Assembly: GCF_014646355.1 (NCBI RefSeq)
Contig: NZ_BMNH01000004.1
Span: 62,001-126,000, forward strand
Direction: 5' to 3'
From: Nonomuraea cavernae
GTDB lineage: Bacteria > Actinomycetota > Actinomycetes > Streptosporangiales > Streptosporangiaceae
DNA: 64,000 nt
The notes under the pieces were generated by a model. The model was not told the origin of the DNA. It was given only the letters and a program-made list of their open reading frames with translations, and searched no databases. The position numbers were made by a program, and so were the translations under genes. Each line of letters opens with the position of its first letter. Position 1 is the stretch's first letter. This document shows, one piece after another, positions 19,969 through 27,260 of this stretch.

Positions 19969-20217
19969 ATGCTGCTGATCGACTGCCCGCACTGCGGGCC
20001 GCGCGACGAGAACGAGTTCCGGTACGGCGGCCAGGCCGGGATCGCCTACCCAGAGCGGCCCGCGGAGCTGACCGACGACGAATGGGCCGGGTACGTGTTC
20101 CGGCGCGACAACCCCAAGGGCTGGTTCCACGAGCGCTGGTTCCACGCGCACGGCTGCCGCGTCTGGCTGACCGTCGAGCGGCACACCGTCACCCACGAGA
20201 TCCGGAAGCCACGATGA
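19969..20217 (+). CDS. soxD: Sarcosine oxidase, delta subunit
   Basis: 82 residues. The small zinc-binding delta subunit is recognised by CPHCGPRDENEFRYGG at the N-terminus (Cys6, Cys9) and by HERWFHAHGCRVWL (His and Cys ligands), followed by VERHTVTHEI. It clamps the alpha subunit in the heterotetramer. GAGGGGAGC lies 5-10 bases before ATG 19969. Its stop overlaps the soxA start in an ATGA arrangement, giving translational coupling and equal stoichiometry. Confidence 0.94.
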   Translation: MLLIDCPHCGPRDENEFRYGGQAGIAYPERPAELTDDEWAGYVFRRDNPKGWFHERWFHAHGCRVWLTVERHTVTHEIRKPR

Positions 20218-23200
20218 CCCGTCTCCCTTCGGGCGGTCTGGTCGACCGCTCGGTCACGCTGTCGTTCCGCTTCGACGGCCACGCGCTCCAGGGGCACCCC
20301 GGCGACACCCTCGCCTCGGCGCTGCTCGCCTGCGGGGTGCGCGTGGTGGGCCGCAGCGTGGAGCTGGGACGGCCGCGCGGCGTCTTCTCCGCCGGCGCCG
20401 AGGAGCCCAACGCGCTGGTCCGGGTGGGGGCCGACCCGATGGTGGCGGCCACCACCGTCGAGCTGCGCGACGGGCTGGAGGCGTGGAGCCTGCGCGGCAA
20501 GGGCCGGGTGGACCTCGACGCGGCCGACGACCGGCGCTGCGACAAGGGCTACCTGCACTGCGACGTGCTCGTCGTCGGCGGCGGGCCCGCCGGGCTGGCC
20601 GCGGCGCTGGCGGCGGGCCTGACGGGCGCGCGGGTCATCCTGGTGGACGACCAGCCGCGGCTCGGCGGCGACCTGCTGAACAGCCGCGTGCGGCTCGACG
20701 GCGCCCGGGGCCTGGACTGGGCGGCGCTGGTGGCGGCGCGGCTGGCCACGCTGCCCGAGGTCAGGGTCATGACGCGGACGACCGCGATCGGCTACCACGA
20801 CCACAACTACCTGGTGGCCGTCGAACGGCGGCCCGGCGGTGAGCGACTGTGGCACTTCCGGGCGCGCGGGGTGGTGCTGGCGACCGGCGCGCACGAGCGG
20901 TCGCTCGCGTTCCCCGGCAACGACCGGCCGGGCGTCATGCTCGCCTCCGCCGCCCGCGCCTACGCCAACCGGTACGGCGTGCGCCCCGGCCGCCGGGCCG
21001 TCGTCTTCGCCTGCGCCGACTCCGGCTACGAGGCGGCCCGCGACCTGGCCGCCGCCGGAGTGGAGGTCGCGGAGATCGTGGACCCGCGCGCGCCCGGCGG
21101 CGAGGTCGTCACCGGCACCACCGCCGACGCCGGCGGGCTGCTCGACGGCGTCCGGATCGGGTCGCGGCGGGTCGAGGCCGACCTGCTGGCCGTGGCGGGC
21201 GGCTGGAACCCCGCTGTGCACCTGTTCAGCCAGTCGCAGGGCACGCTCCGCTTCGACGAGGGGCTTCAGACGTTCGTGCCCGACGTGTCGGCGCAGGCCG
21301 AACGGTCGGCGGGGGCCTGCCGGGGGCTGTACGGCACGGCCGAGGCGATCGAGGACGGATTCGCCGCCGGGGCGCAGGCCGCCGAGCAGGCGGGGTTCGG
21401 CCCCGTTCACCTCCCGAGGGTGCCGGACGGCGACGAGCGGGCGCTGCGGGCCCCGGCGGCGCTCTGGATGACCGGTCCCGGCGCGACCCAAGCCGGTGGC
21501 GGCGAGCCGGTCCGCGCCGAGCCGGTCGGCACCGAGCCCGGCCTCAGCGAACCCGCGTTCGTGGATCTGCACCGCGACGTCACCGTGGCCGATCTGGCCA
21601 GGGCCACGGGCGCCGGGATGCGCTCCCCCGAGCACGTCAAGCGCTACACCACCGCGGGCACCGGAGCCGACCAGGGCAAGACCTCCGGGGCCGTGGTGAC
21701 GGGGGTGATGTCCGCGCTGCTCGGGGTCGGGCCTGGCCAGGTGGGCGGCACCACGTACCGGCCGCCGTACACGCCGGTGTCGTTCGCGACCCTGGCCGGG
21801 CGTGACCGGGGGCCGCTGTCCGACCCGGTGAGGACGACCGCCCTGCACGCCTCGCATCTGGCCAGGGGAGCGGTCTTCGAGGACGTCGGCCAGTGGAAGC
21901 GCCCGTGGTACTTCCCCCGCGACGGCGAGGGCCTGAATGAGGCCGTGCGACGGGAGTGCCACGCGGCCCGCACCGGGGTCGCCGCGATGGACGCCTCCAC
22001 GCTCGGCAAGATCGACATCAGAGGCGGCGACGCGGGCGGGTTCCTCGACCGGATCTACACCAACCTGTACTCCACGCTCCCCGTCGGAGCCTGCCGCTAC
22101 GGGGTGATGTGCGGCGCCGACGGGATGGTCTTCGACGACGGCACCACCAGCCGGCTCGGCGACGACCACTACCTGATGACCACCACGACGGGCAACGCGG
22201 CGGCCGTGCTCGACTGGCTGGAGGAGTGGCACCAGACCGAGTGGCCCGCGCTCGACGTCTCCTTCACCTCGGTGACCGACCACTGGGCGACGGTCGCGGT
22301 CGTGGGGCCCCGAGCCCGCGAGGTGCTCTCCGTGATCGCGCCGGACGCCGCCGGGCTGGCGTTCATGAGGCACACGGCCGCCGAGGTGCTCGGGGTGGAG
22401 GGGCGGGTGTTCAGGATCAGCTTCTCGGGCGAGCTCGCGTACGAGGTCAACGTGCCCTCCTGGTACGGCCGGAGCCTCTGGGAGGCCGTTCTGGGCCTGG
22501 GCGCGGTGCCGTACGGGACCGAGACCATGCACGTGCTGCGGGCCGAGAAGGGGTTCGCCATCGTCGGCCAGGAGACCGACGGGACCGTCACCCCGCAGGA
22601 CCTGGGCCTGTCCTGGCTGGTGTCGAAGCGCAAGCCCGACTACATGGGCAGGCGCTCGCACGCGCGGCCGGACACCTCGCGCGACGGTCGCAAGCGGCTC
22701 GTCGGGCTGCTCGCCGACGACCCGGCGGAGCAGGTGGAGGAGGGCGCGCAGCTGGTGGCCGGGCCCGGCGACCGGGTGATGCTCGGCCACGTCACCTCCG
22801 GCTACACCAGTGCGGCGCTCGGCCGGACGTTCGGCCTGGCCATGGTCCGCGACGTCACGACCGGCGACCGGCTCACGGCCGTCTCCGGCCAGGCGGCCGT
22901 TCCGGTGACGGTGGTGGAGCCCGTCTTCTACGACCCGGAGAACACCCGCCGTGACGGCGACCCGTCCGTGGCCCGGCGCGGAGGAGACGCGAGCCCTTCC
23001 CCGGCCGGTCCCTCAGCGGAGGCGTGCCGGGCGGAGAGCCCGGCGGCCGGGTTCGCGGAGCGCTTCGCGGCGGCCGGCGACGACCGCGTACGGGTGCGGG
23101 AGGCGCCGTTCATCCCGATGTGGGAGGTGCGCGGCGCGGATCCGGGCACCGGGCTACGGCTGGGACCGGCCTGGTGGCTGGTGACGGGCGAGCCTGAGGG

Positions 23201-23468
23201 GCGGCCGGGCTGGGTGGACGTGTCCGCCCAGCGGACGGTGCTGGAGCTCGACGGGCCGGGCGCGCTGGACGTGCTGATCACCGGCTGCCCGGTCGACCTG
23301 CACCCCTCGGTGTTCACCGCACCGGTCCAGACGCTGCTCGGCCAGGCCCCGGTCATCCTGGAGCCGACGGCCTCCGGCTACCGCGTCTACGTGCGCGCGT
23401 CGTTCACCGCGTACCTGGCCGAATGGCTTCTCGATGCTATAGCGGGGAATTTGGTGATTTTGGGGTAA
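20214..23468 (+). CDS. soxA: Sarcosine oxidase alpha subunit fused to a gamma-subunit domain
   Basis: 1084 residues, about 100-120 longer than a usual SoxA. Order: N-terminal ferredoxin-like segment (SFRFDGHALQGHPGDTLASA) to about 100; NAD-binding domain with VVGGGPAGLAAALAAG near 118-133; second dinucleotide domain with VVLATGAHERSLAFPGND; then a folate-binding GcvT domain from about 550 (FEDVGQWKRPWYFPRDGEG). Normal SoxA would end near residue 910 (VEPVFYDPENTRRDGD). Here a 30-residue Ala/Pro/Ser linker leads into a SoxG-like segment: APFIPMWEVRG, VSAQRTVLELDGPGALDVLI, LHPSVFTAPVQTLLGQAPVI, YVRASFTAYLAEWLLDA. No separate soxG follows. It starts at ATG 20214, overlapping soxD. Confidence 0.93.
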   Translation: MTRLPSGGLVDRSVTLSFRFDGHALQGHPGDTLASALLACGVRVVGRSVELGRPRGVFSAGAEEPNALVRVGADPMVAATTVELRDGLEAWSLRGKGRVDLDAADDRRCDKGYLHCDVLVVGGGPAGLAAALAAGLTGARVILVDDQPRLGGDLLNSRVRLDGARGLDWAALVAARLATLPEVRVMTRTTAIGYHDHNYLVAVERRPGGERLWHFRARGVVLATGAHERSLAFPGNDRPGVMLASAARAYANRYGVRPGRRAVVFACADSGYEAARDLAAAGVEVAEIVDPRAPGGEVVTGTTADAGGLLDGVRIGSRRVEADLLAVAGGWNPAVHLFSQSQGTLRFDEGLQTFVPDVSAQAERSAGACRGLYGTAEAIEDGFAAGAQAAEQAGFGPVHLPRVPDGDERALRAPAALWMTGPGATQAGGGEPVRAEPVGTEPGLSEPAFVDLHRDVTVADLARATGAGMRSPEHVKRYTTAGTGADQGKTSGAVVTGVMSALLGVGPGQVGGTTYRPPYTPVSFATLAGRDRGPLSDPVRTTALHASHLARGAVFEDVGQWKRPWYFPRDGEGLNEAVRRECHAARTGVAAMDASTLGKIDIRGGDAGGFLDRIYTNLYSTLPVGACRYGVMCGADGMVFDDGTTSRLGDDHYLMTTTTGNAAAVLDWLEEWHQTEWPALDVSFTSVTDHWATVAVVGPRAREVLSVIAPDAAGLAFMRHTAAEVLGVEGRVFRISFSGELAYEVNVPSWYGRSLWEAVLGLGAVPYGTETMHVLRAEKGFAIVGQETDGTVTPQDLGLSWLVSKRKPDYMGRRSHARPDTSRDGRKRLVGLLADDPAEQVEEGAQLVAGPGDRVMLGHVTSGYTSAALGRTFGLAMVRDVTTGDRLTAVSGQAAVPVTVVEPVFYDPENTRRDGDPSVARRGGDASPSPAGPSAEACRAESPAAGFAERFAAAGDDRVRVREAPFIPMWEVRGADPGTGLRLGPAWWLVTGEPEGRPGWVDVSAQRTVLELDGPGALDVLITGCPVDLHPSVFTAPVQTLLGQAPVILEPTASGYRVYVRASFTAYLAEWLLDAIAGNLVILG

Positions 23469-23479
23469 TAGCTCTACCT

Positions 23480-23504
23480 AGACTTTACGAAAAACTATAA
23501 GTCT
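23480..23504. promoter_or_regulatory. AT-rich inverted repeat between soxA and the nuclease gene
   Basis: AGACTT (23480-23485) and AAGTCT (23499-23504) form a 6-base inverted repeat around a 13-base AT-rich spacer, in the only strongly AT-rich pocket of this region. TAGACT (23479-23484) could serve as a -10 for the GTG at 23515. Promoter, operator or weak terminator cannot be told apart. Confidence 0.35.
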
Positions 23505-23514
23505 GGGAGACAGT

Positions 23515-24201
23515 GTGCGGTTTCGTGTTGGATTGGCCGGATTAGCTGCTGCGGCGTTGCTCACCGGATGCGGGGAACTGGAAGCGCGGATCGATGCCGA
23601 CACCGGCTCCGCCGCCGACTCGAAAGGCTCCCATTCCAAGAGCGACATCACCGACGCCCTCAAGAAGCTGGACAAGCTGGCCGTCAAAGGCCGTGCCCCG
23701 CGCACCGGGTTCGAACGCGAGAAGTTCGGCCCCGCCTGGGCGGACGTCGACCGCAACGGCTGCGACACCCGCAACGACATCCTCAAGCGTGACCTGACCG
23801 ACGAGACCTTCAAGCCCGGCACCCATGACTGCATCGTGCTCACCGGCACCCTGAAGGACCCCTACAGCGGCAAGACCATCTCCTTCAAGCGTGGCCAGGA
23901 CACCAGTACGGCGGTCCAGATCGACCACCTGATCCCGCTCTCGGACGCCTGGCAGAAGGGCGCCCAGCAGTGGACGGACACCAAGCGCAAGGAGTTCGCC
24001 AACGACCCGCTCAACCTGCTCGCGGTCGACGGCCCGCTGAACGGCCAGAAGAGCGACGCCGACGCCGCGACCTGGCTGCCCCCGCGCAAGGCGTACCGGT
24101 GCGCGTACATCGCCCGTCAGGTCGAGGTGAAGGCGAAGTACGACGTCTGGGTCACCGCTGCCGAGAAGACCGCGATGAAGGACATCCTGGACACCTGCTG
24201 A
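23515..24201 (+). CDS. Lipoprotein HNH endonuclease (DUF1524/GmrSD C-terminal-like)
   Basis: 228 residues from GTG. The N-terminal signal peptide RFRVGLAGLAAAALLTGC ends in a lipobox, so the mature protein would be lipid-anchored at Cys19 outside the membrane. The nuclease domain shows DRNGCDTRNDILKRDL, DCIVLTGTLKDPYSGK, the HNH-type beta-beta-alpha motif QIDHLIPLSDAW (His in DHLIPL), and FANDPLNLLAVDGPLNGQKSD with the conserved Asn residues, then KAYRCAYIARQV. Such secreted HNH proteins are frequent in actinomycetes and thought to degrade extracellular DNA. It is transcribed on its own; a perfect hairpin follows 6 bases after the stop. Confidence 0.9.
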   Translation: MRFRVGLAGLAAAALLTGCGELEARIDADTGSAADSKGSHSKSDITDALKKLDKLAVKGRAPRTGFEREKFGPAWADVDRNGCDTRNDILKRDLTDETFKPGTHDCIVLTGTLKDPYSGKTISFKRGQDTSTAVQIDHLIPLSDAWQKGAQQWTDTKRKEFANDPLNLLAVDGPLNGQKSDADAATWLPPRKAYRCAYIARQVEVKAKYDVWVTAAEKTAMKDILDTC

Positions 24202-24206
24202 CACAG

Positions 24207-24240
24207 CCCGGATCGCGCCGGAGAACCGGCGCGATCCGGG
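24207..24240 (+). terminator. Terminator hairpin after the HNH lipoprotein gene
   Basis: CCCGGATCGCGCCGG (24207-24221) and CCGGCGCGATCCGGG (24226-24240) are perfectly complementary around an AGAA tetraloop. A 15-bp GC-rich stem 6 bases after the stop codon is a strong terminator even without a U-tract, and could also act on the convergent PepSY transcript. Confidence 0.85.
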
Positions 24241-24328
24241 ACGGTCCATGGACGGCGGAACGGCGGGACGTCAGGGCGCCGAGCCGGACGGAACTCCCCG
24301 CCGCTCGGCCTTCGACGTCTCACGGTGG

Positions 24329-24688
24329 TCAGTCGTCGTCGGAGTCGTTCGAGTCGTCGGAGTCGTCGGAGGCGGTCGCCTTCGCCGTCTCGTGCTTGAG
24401 CACCTTCCCGCTCGTCGCGTCGAGGTCGAACTCGTGCTCCACGTCACCCTTGACCAGGTCGACCTCCCACTTCGCCGTCTTCGAGTCGTCCCGGTCGAGG
24501 GACACGTCGTCGATCCACCCGCCGGGCACCTGGTCGTGGGCGATCTTGATGGCCTGCTCCGCGGTGACCTTGGGGGCCACAGGCGGGGCGGTGGCGGACG
24601 TGGCGGCGACGGCGACCGCCGTGCTGCCGCCCGCGATGAGGAAGACGATTCCGGTACCTACTGCGATGACTCTGTTTGTGATCCGCAT
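24329..24688 (-). CDS. Exported PepSY-domain protein
   Basis: 119 residues: a signal peptide (RVIAVGTGIVFLIAGGSTAVAVA, in pieces), then one PepSY domain: VTAEQAIKIAHDQVPGGWID, VSLDRDDSKTAKWEVDLVKG, EHEFDLDATSGKVLKHE. It ends in an acidic Asp/Ser tail. PepSY domains bind or inhibit extracytoplasmic proteases or modulate sensor kinases. It is the third gene of a response regulator / kinase / PepSY row on the minus strand, starting 35 bases after the kinase stop, so it may report envelope conditions to that kinase. Confidence 0.88.
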   Translation of the reverse strand: MRITNRVIAVGTGIVFLIAGGSTAVAVAATSATAPPVAPKVTAEQAIKIAHDQVPGGWIDDVSLDRDDSKTAKWEVDLVKGDVEHEFDLDATSGKVLKHETAKATASDDSDDSNDSDDD

Positions 24689-24723
24689 GGCCCCACCTCA
24701 TCGTGATCGCCGGTAAGAGCGCG

Positions 24724-25962
24724 CTAAGGACCGGTTAACACCACGTCCACGACCGCCCCGCCCCCGGCGGCGTACGAGACCGACAGCGACCCGCCCGAGG
24801 ACTCGGCCGCGCGGCGGGCGATGTCGAGCCCGAGACCGGTCGAGCCGCCCGCGCTGTCACCCCGCCTGGCCAGGGCGGGATCGAACCCCGGCCCCCGGTC
24901 GCTCACGGTCAGCGCGGCGCCGGAGCCGCGCGGAGCCAGCCGCACGGCGAACGGGACGCCCTCGGGGGTGTGCGCGAAGACGTTGCCCAGCAGCGCGTCC
25001 ACGCAGGCCGCGAGGTCGGCCGCGCCCACCGCCACGGGCAGCTCCGCGTCCGGCAGGGACACCTCCACCTCGCGCCCCTGGTCCTCGGCCAGCACCGACC
25101 AGAACCGCACCCGCTCCCGCACCACCGCGGTCGCGTCGCAGCTCTCCCGGCCGGCCGAACGCCGCCGGGCGTCGGTGATGACGGTGCTCACCGCCCGCTC
25201 CAGCGCGTCGACCCGGGCCGCGAGCCTGGCCGCCTCCTCCGGGTCGCGCAGCGCCTCCGCGTCCAGCCGCAGGGCCGTCAGCGGGGTGCGCAGCCGGTGC
25301 GACAGGTCGGCCACCGACTCCCGCTCGGCCGCCAGCAGGTCATCGATGCGGGTGGCCAGGTGGTTGAGGGCCAGGGCCACCGACCGGACCTCGGGCGGTC
25401 CGCCCGGCTCGGCCCGCGCGGCCAGGTCGCCGCTCGCCAGCCGGTGCGAGACGCGGGCCAGCCCGTCGACCGGCCTCGTCACGGCCAGCGCCAGCCGGTC
25501 GGCCAGCACGATGCCGAGCAGGACCAGCCCCAGCCCCAGGACCAGCAGCGCCGCCCAGGCCTCGCGGACGCCTCGCGTCAGCTCGGCGTCGCTCACGAAG
25601 ACCCTGATCACCGCCGTGCCCTCGGAGGTCTGGGCGGACGACAACACCTCCCTGCCATCGGGCGCCTCCGCGGTGACGCTGCGGCCGGTCGCGGCGAGGC
25701 GTACGGCGGCGGAGCGGGGAGCGGCGGCGCCCAGGACCCGCCCATCCGGCAGGAACACCGTCACCGGCCGGGGCACCTGCTCGACCGCCAGCGCCAGGTC
25801 GGGGGTGCCGACGGCGACGCTCACCGACTCGGCGGCGGCGGTGGCGCGGTTCATCGCGCCGTTCTCCGCCACCGACCGGATCAGCAGCGCCATCGGCACC
25901 AGCAGCGCGATCAGCACCAGCGAGGTGGTGGCCGCCACCAGCAGCGCCAGCCAGCGCCTCAT
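24724..25962 (-). CDS. Two-component sensor histidine kinase
   Basis: 412 residues from ATG 25962, which overlaps the response-regulator stop by 4 bases. TM1 at about 5-30, an extracytoplasmic sensor of about 105 residues with no recognised fold, and TM2 at about 136-160 (AALLVLGLGLVLLGIVL). HAMP follows (VTRPVDGLARVSHRLASGDL), then the H-box DLSHRLRTPLT with His222, N-box DALLGNVFAHTPEG (Asn327), G1 DRGPGF at 355-360 and G2 GGSTGLGLDIA at 372-382. All catalytic boxes are intact. The ligand is unknown; the PepSY gene 35 bases downstream is a likely partner. Confidence 0.93.
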   Translation of the reverse strand: MRRWLALLVAATTSLVLIALLVPMALLIRSVAENGAMNRATAAAESVSVAVGTPDLALAVEQVPRPVTVFLPDGRVLGAAAPRSAAVRLAATGRSVTAEAPDGREVLSSAQTSEGTAVIRVFVSDAELTRGVREAWAALLVLGLGLVLLGIVLADRLALAVTRPVDGLARVSHRLASGDLAARAEPGGPPEVRSVALALNHLATRIDDLLAAERESVADLSHRLRTPLTALRLDAEALRDPEEAARLAARVDALERAVSTVITDARRRSAGRESCDATAVVRERVRFWSVLAEDQGREVEVSLPDAELPVAVGAADLAACVDALLGNVFAHTPEGVPFAVRLAPRGSGAALTVSDRGPGFDPALARRGDSAGGSTGLGLDIARRAAESSGGSLSVSYAAGGGAVVDVVLTGP

Positions 25963-26639
25963 GACGGCTCGGTCAGCTTGACCCCGACCCCGCGCACGGT
26001 GTGCAGATAGCGGGGGTCCGCGGCGGTCTCGCCCAGTTTCCTGCGCAGCCACGACAGGTGCACGTCGACCGTCTTGTCCGCGCCGCCGTAGGGGAGCTGC
26101 CACACCTCCGTGAGCAACTGCCGCTTGCTCACCACCTCGCCGGGCCGGGCGGCCAGGTAGTGCAGCACGTCGAACTCACGCGGTGTCAGATCCAGCTCCT
26201 GTCCGTCGAGCGTGGCCGCCCTGGCCCGCGGGTCGACGCGCAGCCCGCCCACGAGCAGCGGCTCGGCCGCGGGCTCCGCTCCCGCGCGCCGCAGCACGGC
26301 CCTGATCCGCGCGTCCAGCTGCGCCGCGCTGTACGGCTTGACGACATAGTCGTCGGCCCCCGCGTCGAGCACCGGCACCATCTCGGAGTCGCCTTCGCGC
26401 GCCGTCGCGACGATCACCGGCACCCGGCTCACCGCGCGCAGCATGCGCAGCAGGTCCACGCCGTCGAGGTCGGGCAGCCCCAGGTCGAGCACGACCAGAT
26501 CGGGCCGGTCGTCGACGGCCAGCCGCAGCCCCTCGAAAGCCGTGGGAGCCGAGGAGACGGCATGGCCGAGGTCCCGCAGGCCGCGGCTCAGCGCGCTGCG
26601 GATCGCCACGTCGTCCTCGATGAGCAGGATGTCAGCCAT
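25959..26639 (-). CDS. OmpR/PhoB-type response regulator
   Basis: 226 residues from ATG 26639. The receiver domain has the acidic pair EDD at 8-10, phospho-acceptor Asp52 in DLVVLDLGLPDLDG, and the conserved Lys in DDYVVKPYSAAQLDARI. The C-terminal winged helix reads LTPREFDVLHYLAARPGEVVS (in pieces), then VDVHLSWLRRKLGE and YLHTVRGVGVKL. It is first in the regulator-kinase-PepSY operon. The frame extends upstream to 26669, but MADILLIEDD is the natural family start. Targets are unknown; the row itself is a likely target. Confidence 0.93.
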   Translation of the reverse strand: MADILLIEDDVAIRSALSRGLRDLGHAVSSAPTAFEGLRLAVDDRPDLVVLDLGLPDLDGVDLLRMLRAVSRVPVIVATAREGDSEMVPVLDAGADDYVVKPYSAAQLDARIRAVLRRAGAEPAAEPLLVGGLRVDPRARAATLDGQELDLTPREFDVLHYLAARPGEVVSKRQLLTEVWQLPYGGADKTVDVHLSWLRRKLGETAADPRYLHTVRGVGVKLTEPS

Positions 26640-26714
26640 ATGGGGAAACCGTAGACGGTGAAACACCATGCGAGGAGCGCTCTTAGCGTTGCCTTAACCA
26701 GGCATTAGCCGCAG

Positions 26715-27260
26715 ATGGCGGAAACTGGCGCAGTGAAGAGACTCGTGCTGGCCTGGGTGGTCACGGCGGTGGCGGCCACCGGCGCGGCCGTGGCGGTGCT
26801 CGGCCTGCTCGGCAGTGCCCTCACCGGCTCGTCCGGCCGCGTGCTGAGCCAGGGGGAGATCCGCGCCGCGCTCTCCTCCGTGACCCCGCGCCCGGCCGCG
26901 CCCTCCACCACGCCACCGGTCACACCGTCCGCCACACCGTCGACCGCGCCGTCGACCGCGCCGTCGACCGCGCCGTCCATCCCGCCGTCCGCGACCCCGT
27001 CGGTCACGCCGCCCGGGGCGAGCTCGCCCCCCGCGCCCCGCGAGGAGCTGATCCGGACGCGCGGCGGCACGGTCGTCGCCGCCTGCCAGGGCGACCAGGT
27101 GACGCTCCGGTCGTGGAGCCCGGCCCAGGGCTACTCCGTCGACGGCGTCGAGCCGGGCCCCCGCCACGAGGCCACGGTGGAGTTCGAGCCCGACGAGGGG
27201 GAGGACGTCGAGGTGACCATCGGCTGCTCGGGCGGCCGGCCGGTCATGCTTCCGCGCTGA
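26715..27260 (+). CDS. Membrane-anchored Ser/Thr/Pro-rich protein of unknown function
   Basis: 181 residues: N-terminal membrane segment (LVLAWVVTAVAATGAAVAVLGLLG, in pieces), a SQGEIRAALSSV stretch, a low-complexity Pro/Ser/Thr/Ala linker built of APSTAPST-type repeats, and a small C-terminal beta-rich domain with two cysteines (TVVAACQGDQVTLRSWSPAQ and VEVTIGCSGG). The plan resembles actinomycete septum-formation-like or envelope-sensor proteins, but I cannot assign a family. GTG 26733 is an alternative start with GGAAA upstream. Divergent from the response regulator, it may be its target. Its 3' end overlaps the convergent metallopeptidase-like gene by 17 bases. Confidence 0.7.
   Translation: MAETGAVKRLVLAWVVTAVAATGAAVAVLGLLGSALTGSSGRVLSQGEIRAALSSVTPRPAAPSTTPPVTPSATPSTAPSTAPSTAPSIPPSATPSVTPPGASSPPAPREELIRTRGGTVVAACQGDQVTLRSWSPAQGYSVDGVEPGPRHEATVEFEPDEGEDVEVTIGCSGGRPVMLPR

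Noticed and set aside
20046..22790. Long minus-strand open frame opposite soxA
   Set aside because: Same reason; low-complexity translation and no start with a ribosome binding site, while SoxD/SoxA motifs fill the plus strand.
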